From NCBI RefSeq assembly GCF_963665055.1, contig NZ_OY762015.1:2750501-2814500 (forward strand): a stretch of 64,000 bases of DNA, given 5' to 3'. A program made the position numbers and the translations under genes. The notes beneath the pieces are model-generated. The model was not told where the DNA came from. It worked only from the letters and a program-made list of their open reading frames with translations, and ran no database searches. Source of the DNA: an uncultured Methanobacterium sp. Lineage in GTDB: Archaea > Methanobacteriota > Methanobacteria > Methanobacteriales > Methanobacteriaceae. Positions 38,918 to 50,688 of this stretch are shown piece after piece. Numbering within the stretch: position 1 is the first letter of the stretch; the number at the start of each line of letters is the position of its first letter.

Positions 38918-40739
38918 ATGAACGGTAAAAAGCTATTACCATATTTTCAAGGAAATATTCGATAAATCTCCAATGGGGATTCTTCTTTACGATGAAGAGG
39001 GAGAACTGGTGGATGCTAACCCGGCTGCTATAAAATTAATCGGACTACCTAAATTAAAGGACCTGCCCGAGATTAACCTATTCCATAATCCAATCATCCC
39101 CTGCCAGAGGGATGAACTCAGGGAAAATGGCCTTATCAGGTTCCAAACTCAACTGGATTTTGAAAAAATTCGTGATTATTTTATTTCTACATCTTGTGGT
39201 TCTTTGTTGATTGCAGGAACAGTTTCAACCATTGATTCCGGATATTTGGTCCAGATTCAGGAAGTCATCTCAGAAAAAACTGAAGAGCTCCGTATAAGTG
39301 AAGAAAGATACCGGAGTTTCTTTGAGGATGACCTGACCGGGGATTTCATTGCCACTCCTGAAGGTGCAGTACTGGAGTGCAACCCTTCTTTTGCAGAAAT
39401 TTATGGGTTTTCTAGTCGTGAAAATGCTCAAAAAGCCAATATAGCAGATTTCAACCCTGAAGATTGGGAAAATTTAATAAAAAACCTTGAAACCAACCCT
39501 AAAATCCATGGCCACCAAACCACACACCAGAGGCCAGATGGGAAAGAAATCCACATTGTGAGTAATGTGGTGGCGATGTTCGATGAATCAGGCCAACTGA
39601 TCCAGGTTAAAGGTTATGTTTTTGATGACACCGAACGCAAGGAAGCTGAAGAAGCTTTAAAAAGAAGTGAAGAAAAATACAGGCGTCTTTTTAACGAAGA
39701 TTTAACTGGAGATTTCATTGCCACTCCTGAGGGGAAGATACTGGAGTGCAACCCTGCTTTTGCCCAGATACATGGATTTGAAAGTAGTGAAGAAGCTGTT
39801 GGATCGAACATTTCCCAGTTCAACACCAGTGACTGGGAGAATCTTATCACTCGCCTCCGCGATAAAGGTAAGATCCAGGACTATCAGAGCTGGCAGCTAA
39901 GACCGGATGATGTGAAGATTCATGTTGTGGCTAATGTAGTGGGAATTTTAAATGATCAGGGGGAAATGGTACAGGTTAAAGGTTATGTTTTCGATGACAC
40001 CGAACGTAAAGAAGCTGAAGAAGCTTTAAAGCAAAGTGAGGAGAAATATCACCGTTTGTTTGATGAGGATCTAACCGGAGATTTCATTGCCACTTTAGAG
40101 GGGAAGATACTGGAGTGTAACCCTGCCTTTGCCGAGATTTACGGTTTTGATACCATTAAGAATGCACTCAAGTGGAATATATCCGAGTCAAACCCCTTTG
40201 ATTGGCCTTATATGGTCACCCGACTCAAAAGCGAAGGTAAAATAATGGGCTTTCAAAGCTGGCAGCGAAGATCTGATATTATGCGGATCCATGTCATTGC
40301 CAATCTTGTGGGTATCTTTAATGATTCTGGTGAACTGGTTCAGGTTAAAGGCTATGTTTTTGATGACACTGAACGCAAACAGGCCGAGGAAAAACTTGAA
40401 AGTGGAAAACAGCAAATAACTCGAATATTAGATAGTATACAGGATGGATTCATGGCTTTGGACAATTTCTGGAATTTCATCTATGTTAACCGGTGTGCTG
40501 CGGAGTATCTGGGTGTTGATGCTGATGACCTTCTGGAACAAAACCTGTGGGGAAGATTCCCTGAATTTACAGGAACTATATATGAAACCATGTTACGCAA
40601 AGCAATGGGAAACAAGGAAATACAACACTTTGAAGCTTCTGATATTCGTAAAAATGATCACTGCTTTGATATCAGTGTTTATCCATCTGATGATGGAATT
40701 TCAGTTTACTGGCGCAATATCACCCCACGTAAAAGTTGA
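38918..40739 (+). CDS. Triple-repeat PAS protein without output domain, start frameshifted
   Basis: The open frame from 38973 reads MGILLYDEEGELVDANPAAI, a PAS already in progress. The proper start is probably the ATG at 38918: removing one A from the AAAAA at 38926-38931 gives MNGKSYYHIFKEIFDKSPMG in frame, about 606 residues in total. Then follow three near-identical PAS repeats of 369 bp (123 residues; GDFIATPEG...LECNP, VKGYVFDDTERK.AEEAL) and a last PAS (about 490-580) ending WRNITPRKS. No kinase, cyclase or EAL domain follows, so it may relay signals by binding partners. Confidence 0.8.
39340..40400 (+). repeat. 369-bp tandem PAS repeats
   Basis: CAGGTTAAAGG marks the same repeat position at 39603, 39972 and 40341, exactly 369 bp apart. 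DNA identity between units is high enough that recent duplication or gene conversion is likely. Confidence 0.85.
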
Positions 40740-40815
40740 AGTAAGTAAAATTAGTAGATAAATAAAATAAGGATATAAACCACTAATTATGGTCTTTTTG
40801 TTAAGATATGGTATT

Positions 40816-42297
40816 TTATTTCCTAATGGCATTGGTGGTGATGGCAATTAACAGTAATACTGGCCATATTTCAAGTCTACCCACCCAGAAGTCTATTATA
40901 AACACTATTTTTATAATGACAGGGGATGTTGAGGTTATTAATCCTGAACCTAGACCCACATTGCTTAAAGCAGATGCAACTTCAAACAGGGTTTGTGCAA
41001 CATTTGGATAGTAAAATAAAACTATAAAAACGCTTATTATGTACACAAACAGGTAGGTGAAAACAAATAATCCTGTAAGTTTCAGTATGCTGCTATTTAT
41101 TTTCAAATCTCTTACGTGGTGTATTTTTTTAGGAATTACGGCACTTTTTGGAGCTAAAATCGATTTAACCTCCCACCACATTCCTTTAATTAATATTCCT
41201 ATCCTTAACCATTTTATACCTCCGCCAGTGGAACAGGCTCCTGCACCAATGATCATCAGTATGGTGAGTACGAATATCCCCAGACCAGTCCATTTGTAGG
41301 TTATTTCATCCCCTGTGGCTGTTTGAAGCCCGGTTGTTGTTAATGCAGACACCACCTGGAAAACAGAATACCTCAAAGAGATCAGTAAATCATGCCCATA
41401 GGTAGAATTATTGTACAGGAACATGGCTACCAAAAATGTTCCAACTATAAGGATGGGATAAGCAACTTTAGTTTCTATATCCCGGAAGTATTCTCTCCAA
41501 TTCCCTTTTAAAACGGTGTAGTGCAGTGCAAAGTTAGTGGCTCCTATGATCATTATTATCATGGCTGCTAACTCTATCCAGAAGCTGTGATAATAAAAAA
41601 TACTAACATTTTTTAGTGCAAATCCTCCGGTTGACAGGGCAGAAAACGCGTAGAATACAGAGTCAAAAACAGGCATTCCTGCCAGTAAAAATAAAGCTAT
41701 TGAGATTACAGTATAAAGAGCGTAAATATAAAGTATTATTTTGGATGTATGGCGTATACTGGGGAGTATTCTCTCATCTCGGCCTTCTGCTGCGTACATT
41801 CTCATTATGTTAACAGATGGTGATATAAGAATGGTTAGTGCCAGTACTATTATTCCTATTCCGCCAAGCCATTGTGTGAATGCACGCCAAAACTGCATGG
41901 TATAAGGAACTATGTCTAAATTGGAATACATGGTAAAACCAGTGGTTGTAAACCCAGACATGGCTTCAAAGTATCCATCTAGGTAAGGGAGTTGGCCAGA
42001 AAGGTAGTATGGAAGAGCGGCCAGAGCACAGCCTATAATCCAGATCGTGGTGGCAAATACCATGGCGCTTTTAAGAGAAAGTTCCCCCTTATCTTTAAAT
42101 AGTTTATAAAGTGGAAGTCCTATTAACACACTGATTATGGTAGAATAAACAAAAGGAAGAATAAACTGATGTTCATTATAAATTAGGGCAACTGATATTG
42201 GAATCAGCATTACTAATCCTAAAAGGATACAGATATATCCAGTATAATGAAATAGGGAATATATTTCATTTTTGTTTAGTTTGTTTACGGAGTACAT
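40816..42297 (-). CDS. trkH: TrkH-family potassium transporter
   Basis: 493 residues forming the potassium channel subunit of Trk. Four membrane-pore-membrane repeats with filter-like segments, for example YFEAMSGFTTTGFTMYSNLD, FYAFSALSTGGFALKN and the later VVSALTTTGLQTATGDE and EVASALSNVGLGSGLIT. Uptake of K+ requires the TrkA subunit, encoded just downstream at 42383 on the reverse side of transcription, that is upstream in the operon. Gating is by NAD(H) or ATP binding to TrkA. Together with the stress protein this forms a K+ uptake operon. Confidence 0.94.
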   Translation of the reverse strand: MYSVNKLNKNEIYSLFHYTGYICILLGLVMLIPISVALIYNEHQFILPFVYSTIISVLIGLPLYKLFKDKGELSLKSAMVFATTIWIIGCALAALPYYLSGQLPYLDGYFEAMSGFTTTGFTMYSNLDIVPYTMQFWRAFTQWLGGIGIIVLALTILISPSVNIMRMYAAEGRDERILPSIRHTSKIILYIYALYTVISIALFLLAGMPVFDSVFYAFSALSTGGFALKNVSIFYYHSFWIELAAMIIMIIGATNFALHYTVLKGNWREYFRDIETKVAYPILIVGTFLVAMFLYNNSTYGHDLLISLRYSVFQVVSALTTTGLQTATGDEITYKWTGLGIFVLTILMIIGAGACSTGGGIKWLRIGILIKGMWWEVKSILAPKSAVIPKKIHHVRDLKINSSILKLTGLFVFTYLFVYIISVFIVLFYYPNVAQTLFEVASALSNVGLGSGLITSTSPVIIKIVFIIDFWVGRLEIWPVLLLIAITTNAIRK

Positions 42298-42382
42298 TTA
42301 ACTTAACCCTTCAATAACTTAATTATGGGCATTAGTCGCTGAGTAAACATCCTCTAACTTCACCATCAGGCAATAAACCATT

Positions 42383-43033
42383 TTAGGCAGTAAACATCTC
42401 TTCAACTTTTTTCACGGCTTTCTTCTTTACAAGAACCGAAATTTTACAGCCTTCTTTTAAGATGGTGGTATCATCGGGAATGGTTATGTCTCCGTTTTCG
42501 TATATTGCACTGATAATAAAATCTTTAGTAGGACTTATTTCACTGGTGTGTCTACCGAATAGCTTTCTATTGCTAACTGTTATATCCAAAAGTTCGGCAT
42601 TTCCTTTACCCACAATTACCAGATCGGCTATTTTAGGTCTTATTATAAGTTTTTCAAGGTAAGTTGCTGCTGTGTACTCAGGATTAACCACGGAGTCAAT
42701 GCCAACTTGTTTAAATGCTTCTTCGTGGGTGGAATCGCTTACTCTGGCAATTACTTTGGGTATATTAAATTTTTTAACCAGTATGCATGATAATAAATTT
42801 GTCTCGTCGTTTCCTGTTGCAGCTACAAAAACATTGGCATCACCAATATTTGCTTCATCAAGAATCTTTTTATCGGTTCCATTTCCGCAAATGATCATTG
42901 CATCCAATTCATGACTTGCATTAGTACATAATTTCTTGTTATTTTCAATAATAGTGACATCATGTCCGTCTGAAATCAAAAAAGATGCCAGATTTAATCC
43001 AACTCTACCGGCACCCACAATAACAATGTACAT
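42383..43033 (-). CDS. trkA: Trk potassium uptake regulatory subunit TrkA
   Basis: 216 residues from the second Met. One RCK module: N-terminal Rossmann domain MYIVIVGAGRVGLNLASFLISDGHDVTIIENN with the GxGxxG motif, DAMIICGNGTD and VFVAATGNDETNLLSC, then a C-terminal TrkA_C domain (about 140-217, FGRHTSEISPTKDFIISAIYENG). It binds NAD+/NADH and regulates TrkH, whose gene follows 85 bp downstream in the same operon. A second, separate copy sits at 53300. Confidence 0.93.
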   Translation of the reverse strand: MYIVIVGAGRVGLNLASFLISDGHDVTIIENNKKLCTNASHELDAMIICGNGTDKKILDEANIGDANVFVAATGNDETNLLSCILVKKFNIPKVIARVSDSTHEEAFKQVGIDSVVNPEYTAATYLEKLIIRPKIADLVIVGKGNAELLDITVSNRKLFGRHTSEISPTKDFIISAIYENGDITIPDDTTILKEGCKISVLVKKKAVKKVEEMFTA

Positions 43034-43058
43034 CATAACTCTCCATTAATTGGATAAT

Positions 43059-43505
43059 TTAGGATATGATGTTAACCGGTATTTTCGCTCTTCTAACCAC
43101 TCTTTCGGTGGTACTGCCCATTAAAAATCTTTCAAAACTGTGTTTACCTGATTTTCCCATTATTATTTGATCAACACCTTCCTGATCAGCTGTTTCTAAA
43201 ATAACATCTTCAGGCTTTCCTTGTTTAATTAAAGTTATTAAATTAATGTTTCTGCAATTACCCTCACATTTTTCTGCTTCGATTTTATTTTTGAACTTTT
43301 CAACAGCTTCTTTTCCTTCTTCGCGTAGTTCTTCATCTAATTTTTCTCGCAGATCTTGCTGTGGTAACGCGTTCAGGTAATCGGTATCAATTACGTTTAA
43401 CACAATTATATCTGCACCACTCAAATTTGCAGCAGAAATTGCATATTCTCCAGCTCTTTCTGATGCTTCTGAACCATCTGTAGGTAACAATATTTTTTTA
43501 AACAT
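43059..43505 (-). CDS. Universal stress protein (UspA family)
   Basis: 148 residues. It begins MFKKILLPTDGSEASERAGEYAI and ends with the ATP-binding motif IMGKSGKHSFERFLMGSTTERVVRRAKIPV, the G-x2-G-x9-G(S/T) pattern of ATP-binding Usp proteins. It is first in an apparent operon with trkA and trkH (gaps of 25 and 85 bp), so it may report energy state to K+ uptake. Cytosolic. Confidence 0.95.
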   Translation of the reverse strand: MFKKILLPTDGSEASERAGEYAISAANLSGADIIVLNVIDTDYLNALPQQDLREKLDEELREEGKEAVEKFKNKIEAEKCEGNCRNINLITLIKQGKPEDVILETADQEGVDQIIMGKSGKHSFERFLMGSTTERVVRRAKIPVNIIS

Positions 43506-43564
43506 ATTTTATACCCCGCTTCATTTATCTCATCATTTAACTGATTTTTAAAAATAAAATAAAA

Positions 43565-43599
43565 TGTAGAATCAGATTAAAATACTTTTAGATTCTACA
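43565..43599 (-). terminator. Terminator after DASS transporter copy 1
   Basis: Stem TGTAGAATC / GATTCTACA (43565-43573 and 43591-43599). On the minus strand it is followed by a T-rich tract. The same 9-base stem sequences follow transporter copy 2 at 46581-46599, so it was part of the duplicated unit. Confidence 0.65.
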
Positions 43600-43631
43600 C
43601 TTTTAGGTTTTACAATTGTTTGAACTTTTTT

Positions 43632-44984
<1,353 letters not shown>

Positions 44985-45297
44985 TCCTAAAACTTTGGTG
45001 TTTATGTTCGTTTTTAAGCCCTCCCTTTTTTTTAACAGGTAACTTACTACCTTAAGGTTGATATAAACATATTTTGTGATGATTAATCATGATAATTTTA
45101 AATTCTGGATTGAGAGTTAAATTTACATTTAATTATTATTCTAATTTAAACATGTATTACAAGAATGATATTCAGTACGATCTTGGTCCTGATTAAATAT
45201 TCAATAAATTCGAGAAAGTTTCAATATTTCAAAAAAAAAACACTTATATTTTTAGAGTTATGAGAATAGTTAATGTGTACTTGGTGAAAAGTAAAAA
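44985..45297. promoter_or_regulatory. Upstream region of DASS copy 1 with palindrome
   Basis: Holds a perfect 12-bp palindrome ATGATTAATCAT at 45079-45090, about 95 bp before the transporter start. The same core lies at the same place before copy 2. The region also has a GGGAGGG box near 45018-45024 kept in both copies. Confidence 0.65.
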
Positions 45298-46533
45298 TCA
45301 GATTTGTACATTATTTTTTTTAAAGGTAATCTTAAATAAAGTTCCATTTTTCTGTTCTAAATTAACTGTGCCACCTAATTCAGTTGCTAACTTGTTTAAA
45401 AACCACATATCAAGTGCATTTTTGTTACTTTGGAGGTCCAGATTTTCTGGAGAAACTTTGGCATCATCATAAACCGTCATTAAAAAGAATTCGCCTTTAT
45501 TATTAATATTAACTGATATTTCGCCCTTTAAATGGTTAGGATCTTCAATTTCATCATCTTCAGATTCTTTAAGTTCCGCAGTTAAAAGGATGCGGTTTAT
45601 TGAATCATTCACCAGTTCATTTACAATGATCCCGCATGAAATGGCAGTATTGATGTCAAGTAAAACCTTACTACTGTCAATATCTACTTGAATGGTATTT
45701 TTACCAATTCCATATGCTCTGAGTCTGTCAAATACCAGATTTTTAATGAAAACTCCAAAATCAATCTTTAAGAGATCCTTGGAATGGTAAATTTTTTCAT
45801 GAATTTGAGTCATTGATTTAATATGATCCTGGATATCTTTGAAAAGTTTCAGTGATTTTTCATCATCAGTGTAGTAAGATTGAAAATTTATCATGGAGTC
45901 TATTATCTGCAGATCATTCCTGGTTCTATGATGAATTTCCCTAAGGAGTAACTCCTTTTCTTCCAGAGTCTTAATGAATTTGTCCTGTAAATTTATCTGT
46001 TCGGTTACATCTTCAAAGGTCTCTACCGCGCCAATCACATTACCTTTAGCATTTTTAATTGTATCCACGGTAAAATGTAACCATTTCCCTTGTTCACCCA
46101 TTAGGGGGAAAAAAGCCACGGCTTCACAGGAATTTCCTAAATTTTTGGAGCTTCCCTGATATCTTAAAACGAATTTAGATCTATTATCCTTAGTATTGTA
46201 CCATTTGGGGATTTCTTCAAGACGTCCGTTAACTATAAAATCAGCCATGCATGGTCTTTCGGTATTGTAAAATACTTGCCATTGTTTATTTGTCCCTAAA
46301 ATATTGTCAGCCGGGATATTGCTTAATTTTTCCAGTGCATGATTCCAGTAAATAACATTGTGATCTTTATTTATAACAAATTGGGGAACAGGAGAAACAT
46401 TCATTATTTCTTTTAAATCTAATTCATCGCTACTTAATACCTTTTTTAATTGTTTTTTATTTGTATTTTTGTTGTGCAATACACTTGGTTCAGAATCACT
46501 CATACCATTTTTAGGTACCATTTTTTTTGCCAC
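45298..46533 (-). CDS. PAS/HisKA_2 kinase-like protein with degenerate ATP site
   Basis: 411 residues. A PAS domain (EIMNVSPVPQFVINKDHNVIYWNHALEKLSNI, about 40-175) precedes a HisKA_2 dimerisation part with the H box LREIHHRTRNDLQIIDSMI, near residue 201. The ATPase part is worn: the N box reads NELVNDSINRILL, where G1 (DNGxGF) has become YDDAKVSPENL, and G2 reads ALDMWFLNKLATELGG. ATP binding is therefore doubtful, so it may act as a pseudokinase or phosphoacceptor. It sits between two duplicate DASS transporters. Confidence 0.85.
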   Translation of the reverse strand: MAKKMVPKNGMSDSEPSVLHNKNTNKKQLKKVLSSDELDLKEIMNVSPVPQFVINKDHNVIYWNHALEKLSNIPADNILGTNKQWQVFYNTERPCMADFIVNGRLEEIPKWYNTKDNRSKFVLRYQGSSKNLGNSCEAVAFFPLMGEQGKWLHFTVDTIKNAKGNVIGAVETFEDVTEQINLQDKFIKTLEEKELLLREIHHRTRNDLQIIDSMINFQSYYTDDEKSLKLFKDIQDHIKSMTQIHEKIYHSKDLLKIDFGVFIKNLVFDRLRAYGIGKNTIQVDIDSSKVLLDINTAISCGIIVNELVNDSINRILLTAELKESEDDEIEDPNHLKGEISVNINNKGEFFLMTVYDDAKVSPENLDLQSNKNALDMWFLNKLATELGGTVNLEQKNGTLFKITFKKNNVQI

Positions 46534-46580
46534 GTTCTAAAACTCCCCATTTTTCAATTTATTTAAAAAATAAAATAAAA

Positions 46581-46599
46581 TGTAGAATCAGATTCTACA
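46581..46599 (-). terminator. Terminator-like palindrome after DASS copy 2
   Basis: TGTAGAATC-A-GATTCTACA is a near-perfect 19-base palindrome, 30 bp after the copy 2 stop, with T-rich DNA behind it on the minus strand. It corresponds to the stem after copy 1. Confidence 0.55.
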
Positions 46600-46629
46600 C
46601 TCCTAAATTTTACACTTGTTTGATGTTTT

Positions 46630-47982
<1,353 letters not shown>

Positions 47983-48072
47983 TCCTAAAACTTTTAAGTT
48001 TATGTTCGTTTATAAGCCTCCCTATTATTTTAACAGGTTACTTAGAACCATAGCTTAATATATACTTATTTC

Positions 48073-48090
48073 ATAATGATTAATCATTAT
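48073..48090. promoter_or_regulatory. 18-bp palindrome upstream of DASS copy 2
   Basis: ATAATGATTAATCATTAT is a perfect 18-bp inverted repeat about 90 bp before the transporter. Its central 12 bp also lie before copy 1 at 45079-45090. Likely a common regulator site. No other feature seen in the gap 47983-48350. Confidence 0.7.
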
Positions 48091-48350
48091 ATTAACTATT
48101 TTTTATACAAGTAATAATCTCAAAGAGGTGATAAATATATTTAATCCAAAAAACAGGTATTGATTACAAGATTCAATAGGTTATTAATACAATATTTATA
48201 ATTTTCAGTAGAGATCTTTGGATTAAAATTTTAAAAATAGAATAAATGTGCCCTGAAATTATTTCATTCCTGTTTATGGTATTATAGTATCAATAATATG
48301 TAAAATTCAGGATAATCTCTATTATGTATTTTTATAAAAAAAATAAATAA

Positions 48351-48377
48351 TGAAAGGTCATTTAAAAGGACCTTTCA
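48351..48377 (-). terminator. Terminator of the secreted Cys-rich gene
   Basis: A perfect 9-bp stem TGAAAGGTC / GACCTTTCA with a 9-base loop, followed on the minus strand by TTATTTATTTTTTTT. It lies 5 bp after the gene's stop. Confidence 0.8.
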
Positions 48378-48382
48378 CAGTT

Positions 48383-48730
48383 TTAACTAGTTTTTTTGCA
48401 GTTTGTACCGTCACAGATTCCAGTGCCGGAGTTACTGTTCCCCTGACCGTATTGATGGTCCTGATCGCAGTTTGAAGCTCCGGAGGCACTGTTTTTCTGA
48501 CCGTACTGGTACTGGTGTTGATCTCCATCACAACTTCCACAATTTTCACCAGCAGAATCACAGGATCCCTGACTGCCTTGATATTTATGTTGATTCTGAT
48601 TACCAGTACAGTTCTGGCCCTGAGTTTGGTCGGTGGTGGTGTTATCAGTTTGATTCAATGCAAAGGCAGGAACTACGCTGATCATCATCACCAGTGCACA
48701 TATTAATGCTGCTTTTTTTGGAATTTTCAC
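48383..48730 (-). CDS. Secreted Cys/Gln/Gly-rich small protein
   Basis: 115 residues. Signal peptide KAALICALVMMISVVPAFA with cleavage probably after FALA-like site (about residue 24). The mature part is Asn/Gln/Ser-rich with eight Cys in regular spacing (QNCTGNQ, GSCDSAGENCGSCDGDQ, SNCDQDH, GICDGTNC) and repeats of the type (D)QHQYG. It looks like an unusual metal-binding or disulfide-rich exported protein. No family recognised. Overlapping frames are shadows. Confidence 0.7.
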   Translation of the reverse strand: MKIPKKAALICALVMMISVVPAFALNQTDNTTTDQTQGQNCTGNQNQHKYQGSQGSCDSAGENCGSCDGDQHQYQYGQKNSASGASNCDQDHQYGQGNSNSGTGICDGTNCKKTS

Positions 48731-48786
48731 CTATTTTCACCTCCATGGTGTGTGTGCATTAAGCTAAGTTTAAGATGTGATAAATG

Positions 48787-48932
48787 ATTATTCCAAGTTT
48801 ATGCCCAGATTGCACCAATTTTACACCATTAACATACCCAAAATTAGATATAAAACATAAAAATTCATTTTAATCCTAAAACAAATAATTGGGCATGATT
48901 ATGGAAAGATTTGGGCATAAACTTGGAATAAT
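48787..48932. repeat. Perfect 21-bp inverted repeat, 104 bp apart
   Basis: The left arm spans 48787-48807 and begins ATTATTCCAAG; the right arm at 48912-48932 is its exact reverse complement and ends CTTGGAATAAT. The arms lie upstream of the secreted Cys-rich gene (minus) and of the small membrane protein (plus). Could be two regulator sites in opposite orientation or the ends of a tiny inverted-repeat element. Confidence 0.85.
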
Positions 48933-49126
48933 TACTTTTATATAGTTGATCTATTTAGTAGTGTAGTGTGAATTCAGGTCTTAAAATAGATTTAAAGAAT
49001 TTTTAAAATCTTAAATAATTATAAAAGTTTTCATAATTTTTTATTATCTTTAAGACCTTTACAAAAACATTATAAACAGAATTTAAACAATTTTATAACT
49101 TGAAAAAATTTCGGGGGAACAAAAAC

Positions 49127-49459
49127 ATGGTTTATGATATATTATCACCGGCCCTACCTTTCATAGGGGGCTATTTACTCACCTACAGCTTATACAAAAT
49201 GAATATAATCAAAAAAGCTTTGCACGTCAATATATGGAATTTCATAATTGGAATTGCATTCCTGATAGCTGCCGGAGCAGGTTTCATCCTGCTGTTATTT
49301 TTGGAATTCGGGGTGAAATTACCAATCAATCCTCAGCTACTTTACTGGCACGTAGAAGTGGGAATAGCACTGGCTCTGGTAACAATTTTCCACATCCACA
49401 CCTACTGGAAATCCGCTAAAACCACCTTCATCCCTGCCAAGAGGAGGGTGAAATCATGA
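49127..49459 (+). CDS. Small three-helix membrane protein with paired histidines
   Basis: About 110 residues from the ATG at 49127 (SD GGGGGA, 7 bases upstream); the TTG at 49100 is less likely. Three transmembrane helices: LPFIGGYLLTYSLY, IWNFIIGIAFLIAAGAGFILLLF and LLYWHVEVGIALALVTIFHIHTYW. The last helix has His in FWHVE-like (WHVEVG) and HIH positions, one turn-of-helix pattern that resembles di-heme or DUF4405-like membrane proteins. Its stop overlaps the next gene (ATGA), so both are co-translated. Redox role is inferred. Confidence 0.65.
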   Translation: MVYDILSPALPFIGGYLLTYSLYKMNIIKKALHVNIWNFIIGIAFLIAAGAGFILLLFLEFGVKLPINPQLLYWHVEVGIALALVTIFHIHTYWKSAKTTFIPAKRRVKS

Positions 49460-50334
49460 TTGGAAAAGTTACTAAGCAACTATCAGATGATATTTCTAAA
49501 TCAAACGATAAGTTGAAATGTACCTCATTAACTGATAATCTAAAATCTGCATTATCAAAGGAAAATATAAAATCCACATTAGAAACGGGTTCCATAAAGC
49601 AGAAACTCCTTGTAGCAGGTTCTACAATTCCATTCATAGCTGCCAGTACAATGTCTTCTTCATGTGCCACCACTTGTCCCTACGGAATGGTGAATGACCC
49701 CTTTCCAGGGCAGTGTTCCCGTTACATGGATGTAGGTGGAGATGGAATCTGTGATTTTTCCCAAGCAACACCAGTTACTACTACTGATACATCTACCACA
49801 GACACTTCTACTACCTCCCCTGATGATACCAGTACCACCACTGTGGATAGTGGGCATGGAAACGGAGCCAATGCCGATACTCAGGTGCAGGATCAAGTTG
49901 ATACAAATGCCAGCACAGTGCATGATTCTCCCAGCTTAGACTCTGGAAACCTAAATGGCGATACACACAATTACTTTGTCCTGCCCATAAGCATGTTGAT
50001 TATCGGTGGTTACCTCATCACACATTTCCTGTTTAAAAAGGGAATTCTAAAAAGAAATAAGCATCGAAGAATATGGAATTTACTCCTCACTGCAGGGTGC
50101 CTTGGTAGTGGAGGTACTGGGGTTATTCTGGTGTTGTTAATAAATATGGGTATAAGAACAGCATTAAATCCTTCTTTAACTTTCTGGCATGTGGAACTAT
50201 CAATCTTGATGGTTGTGGGGACTTTAATCCACTTCCACATATATCGGAAACCATTCAGGAACATGTTCAGGGTGCTTTTTGGATTTAAATCAAATTCAGG
50301 TAACCAGGGTTCAATAAAAGAGGCATCAAAGTAG
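49456..50334 (+). CDS. Membrane protein with Cys-rich CPYGxxNDPFPGxC domain and C-terminal His-pair helix
   Basis: 292 residues. N-terminal 40 residues helical; then a transmembrane segment and CATTCPYGMVNDPFPGQCSRYMDVGGDGICDFSQ, a Cys-rich motif found in membrane proteins with iron-sulfur clusters in anaerobes; a Ser/Thr-rich spacer; then three helices (YFVLPISMLIIGGYLITHFLF, WNLLLTAGCLGSGGTGVILVLL, LTFWHVELSILMVVGTLIHFHIYRK) closely parallel to the upstream small protein. The WHVEL...HFHIY pattern recurs. Expressed with 49127-49459 as one unit; predicted membrane redox module, unproven. Confidence 0.7.
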   Translation: MIGKVTKQLSDDISKSNDKLKCTSLTDNLKSALSKENIKSTLETGSIKQKLLVAGSTIPFIAASTMSSSCATTCPYGMVNDPFPGQCSRYMDVGGDGICDFSQATPVTTTDTSTTDTSTTSPDDTSTTTVDSGHGNGANADTQVQDQVDTNASTVHDSPSLDSGNLNGDTHNYFVLPISMLIIGGYLITHFLFKKGILKRNKHRRIWNLLLTAGCLGSGGTGVILVLLINMGIRTALNPSLTFWHVELSILMVVGTLIHFHIYRKPFRNMFRVLFGFKSNSGNQGSIKEASK

Positions 50335-50688
50335 TCTCTTTAATATTTTTTTTAATTTTAATTCTACAGGAGAAAATATATTTTTTCCTTTCTTATCAAA
50401 CAAAGCTTTTTTCCAAATTACTGGCTGGAGTTAACCAAATTAAGGAAGTAGAAAAACAGAGAAGTCTACTGTAGAATAAAGGTTTTAAAACCCATTCCCT
50501 TCTGATTAGCTTCTCACTTTCAGGGATTAATAGGTTGTAATTACTCGAATAATCTCCAGAATAAGATTTAAAAAGGTTTTTAAGTCCTAAAATTTAGATA
50601 AAAAATTAGTATATATGATAAAAACCTCATAATCCTACCTAACTGATTTTAAGTATTTGCAAATTCATGTAATTTAGGGGAGTAAATC
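50335..50688. other. 354-bp gap before the STAS protein
   Basis: AT-rich promoter region. An SD (AGGGGAG) is at 50676-50683. A TATA-like TTAGTATATATG lies at 50608-50619. No gene seen. Confidence 0.4.

Noticed and set aside
48358..48561. A 67-codon minus-strand frame in the secreted Cys-rich gene
   Set aside because: It lies in another frame of a gene with a good signal peptide and terminator, and is rich in Thr/Val only because of the repeats.
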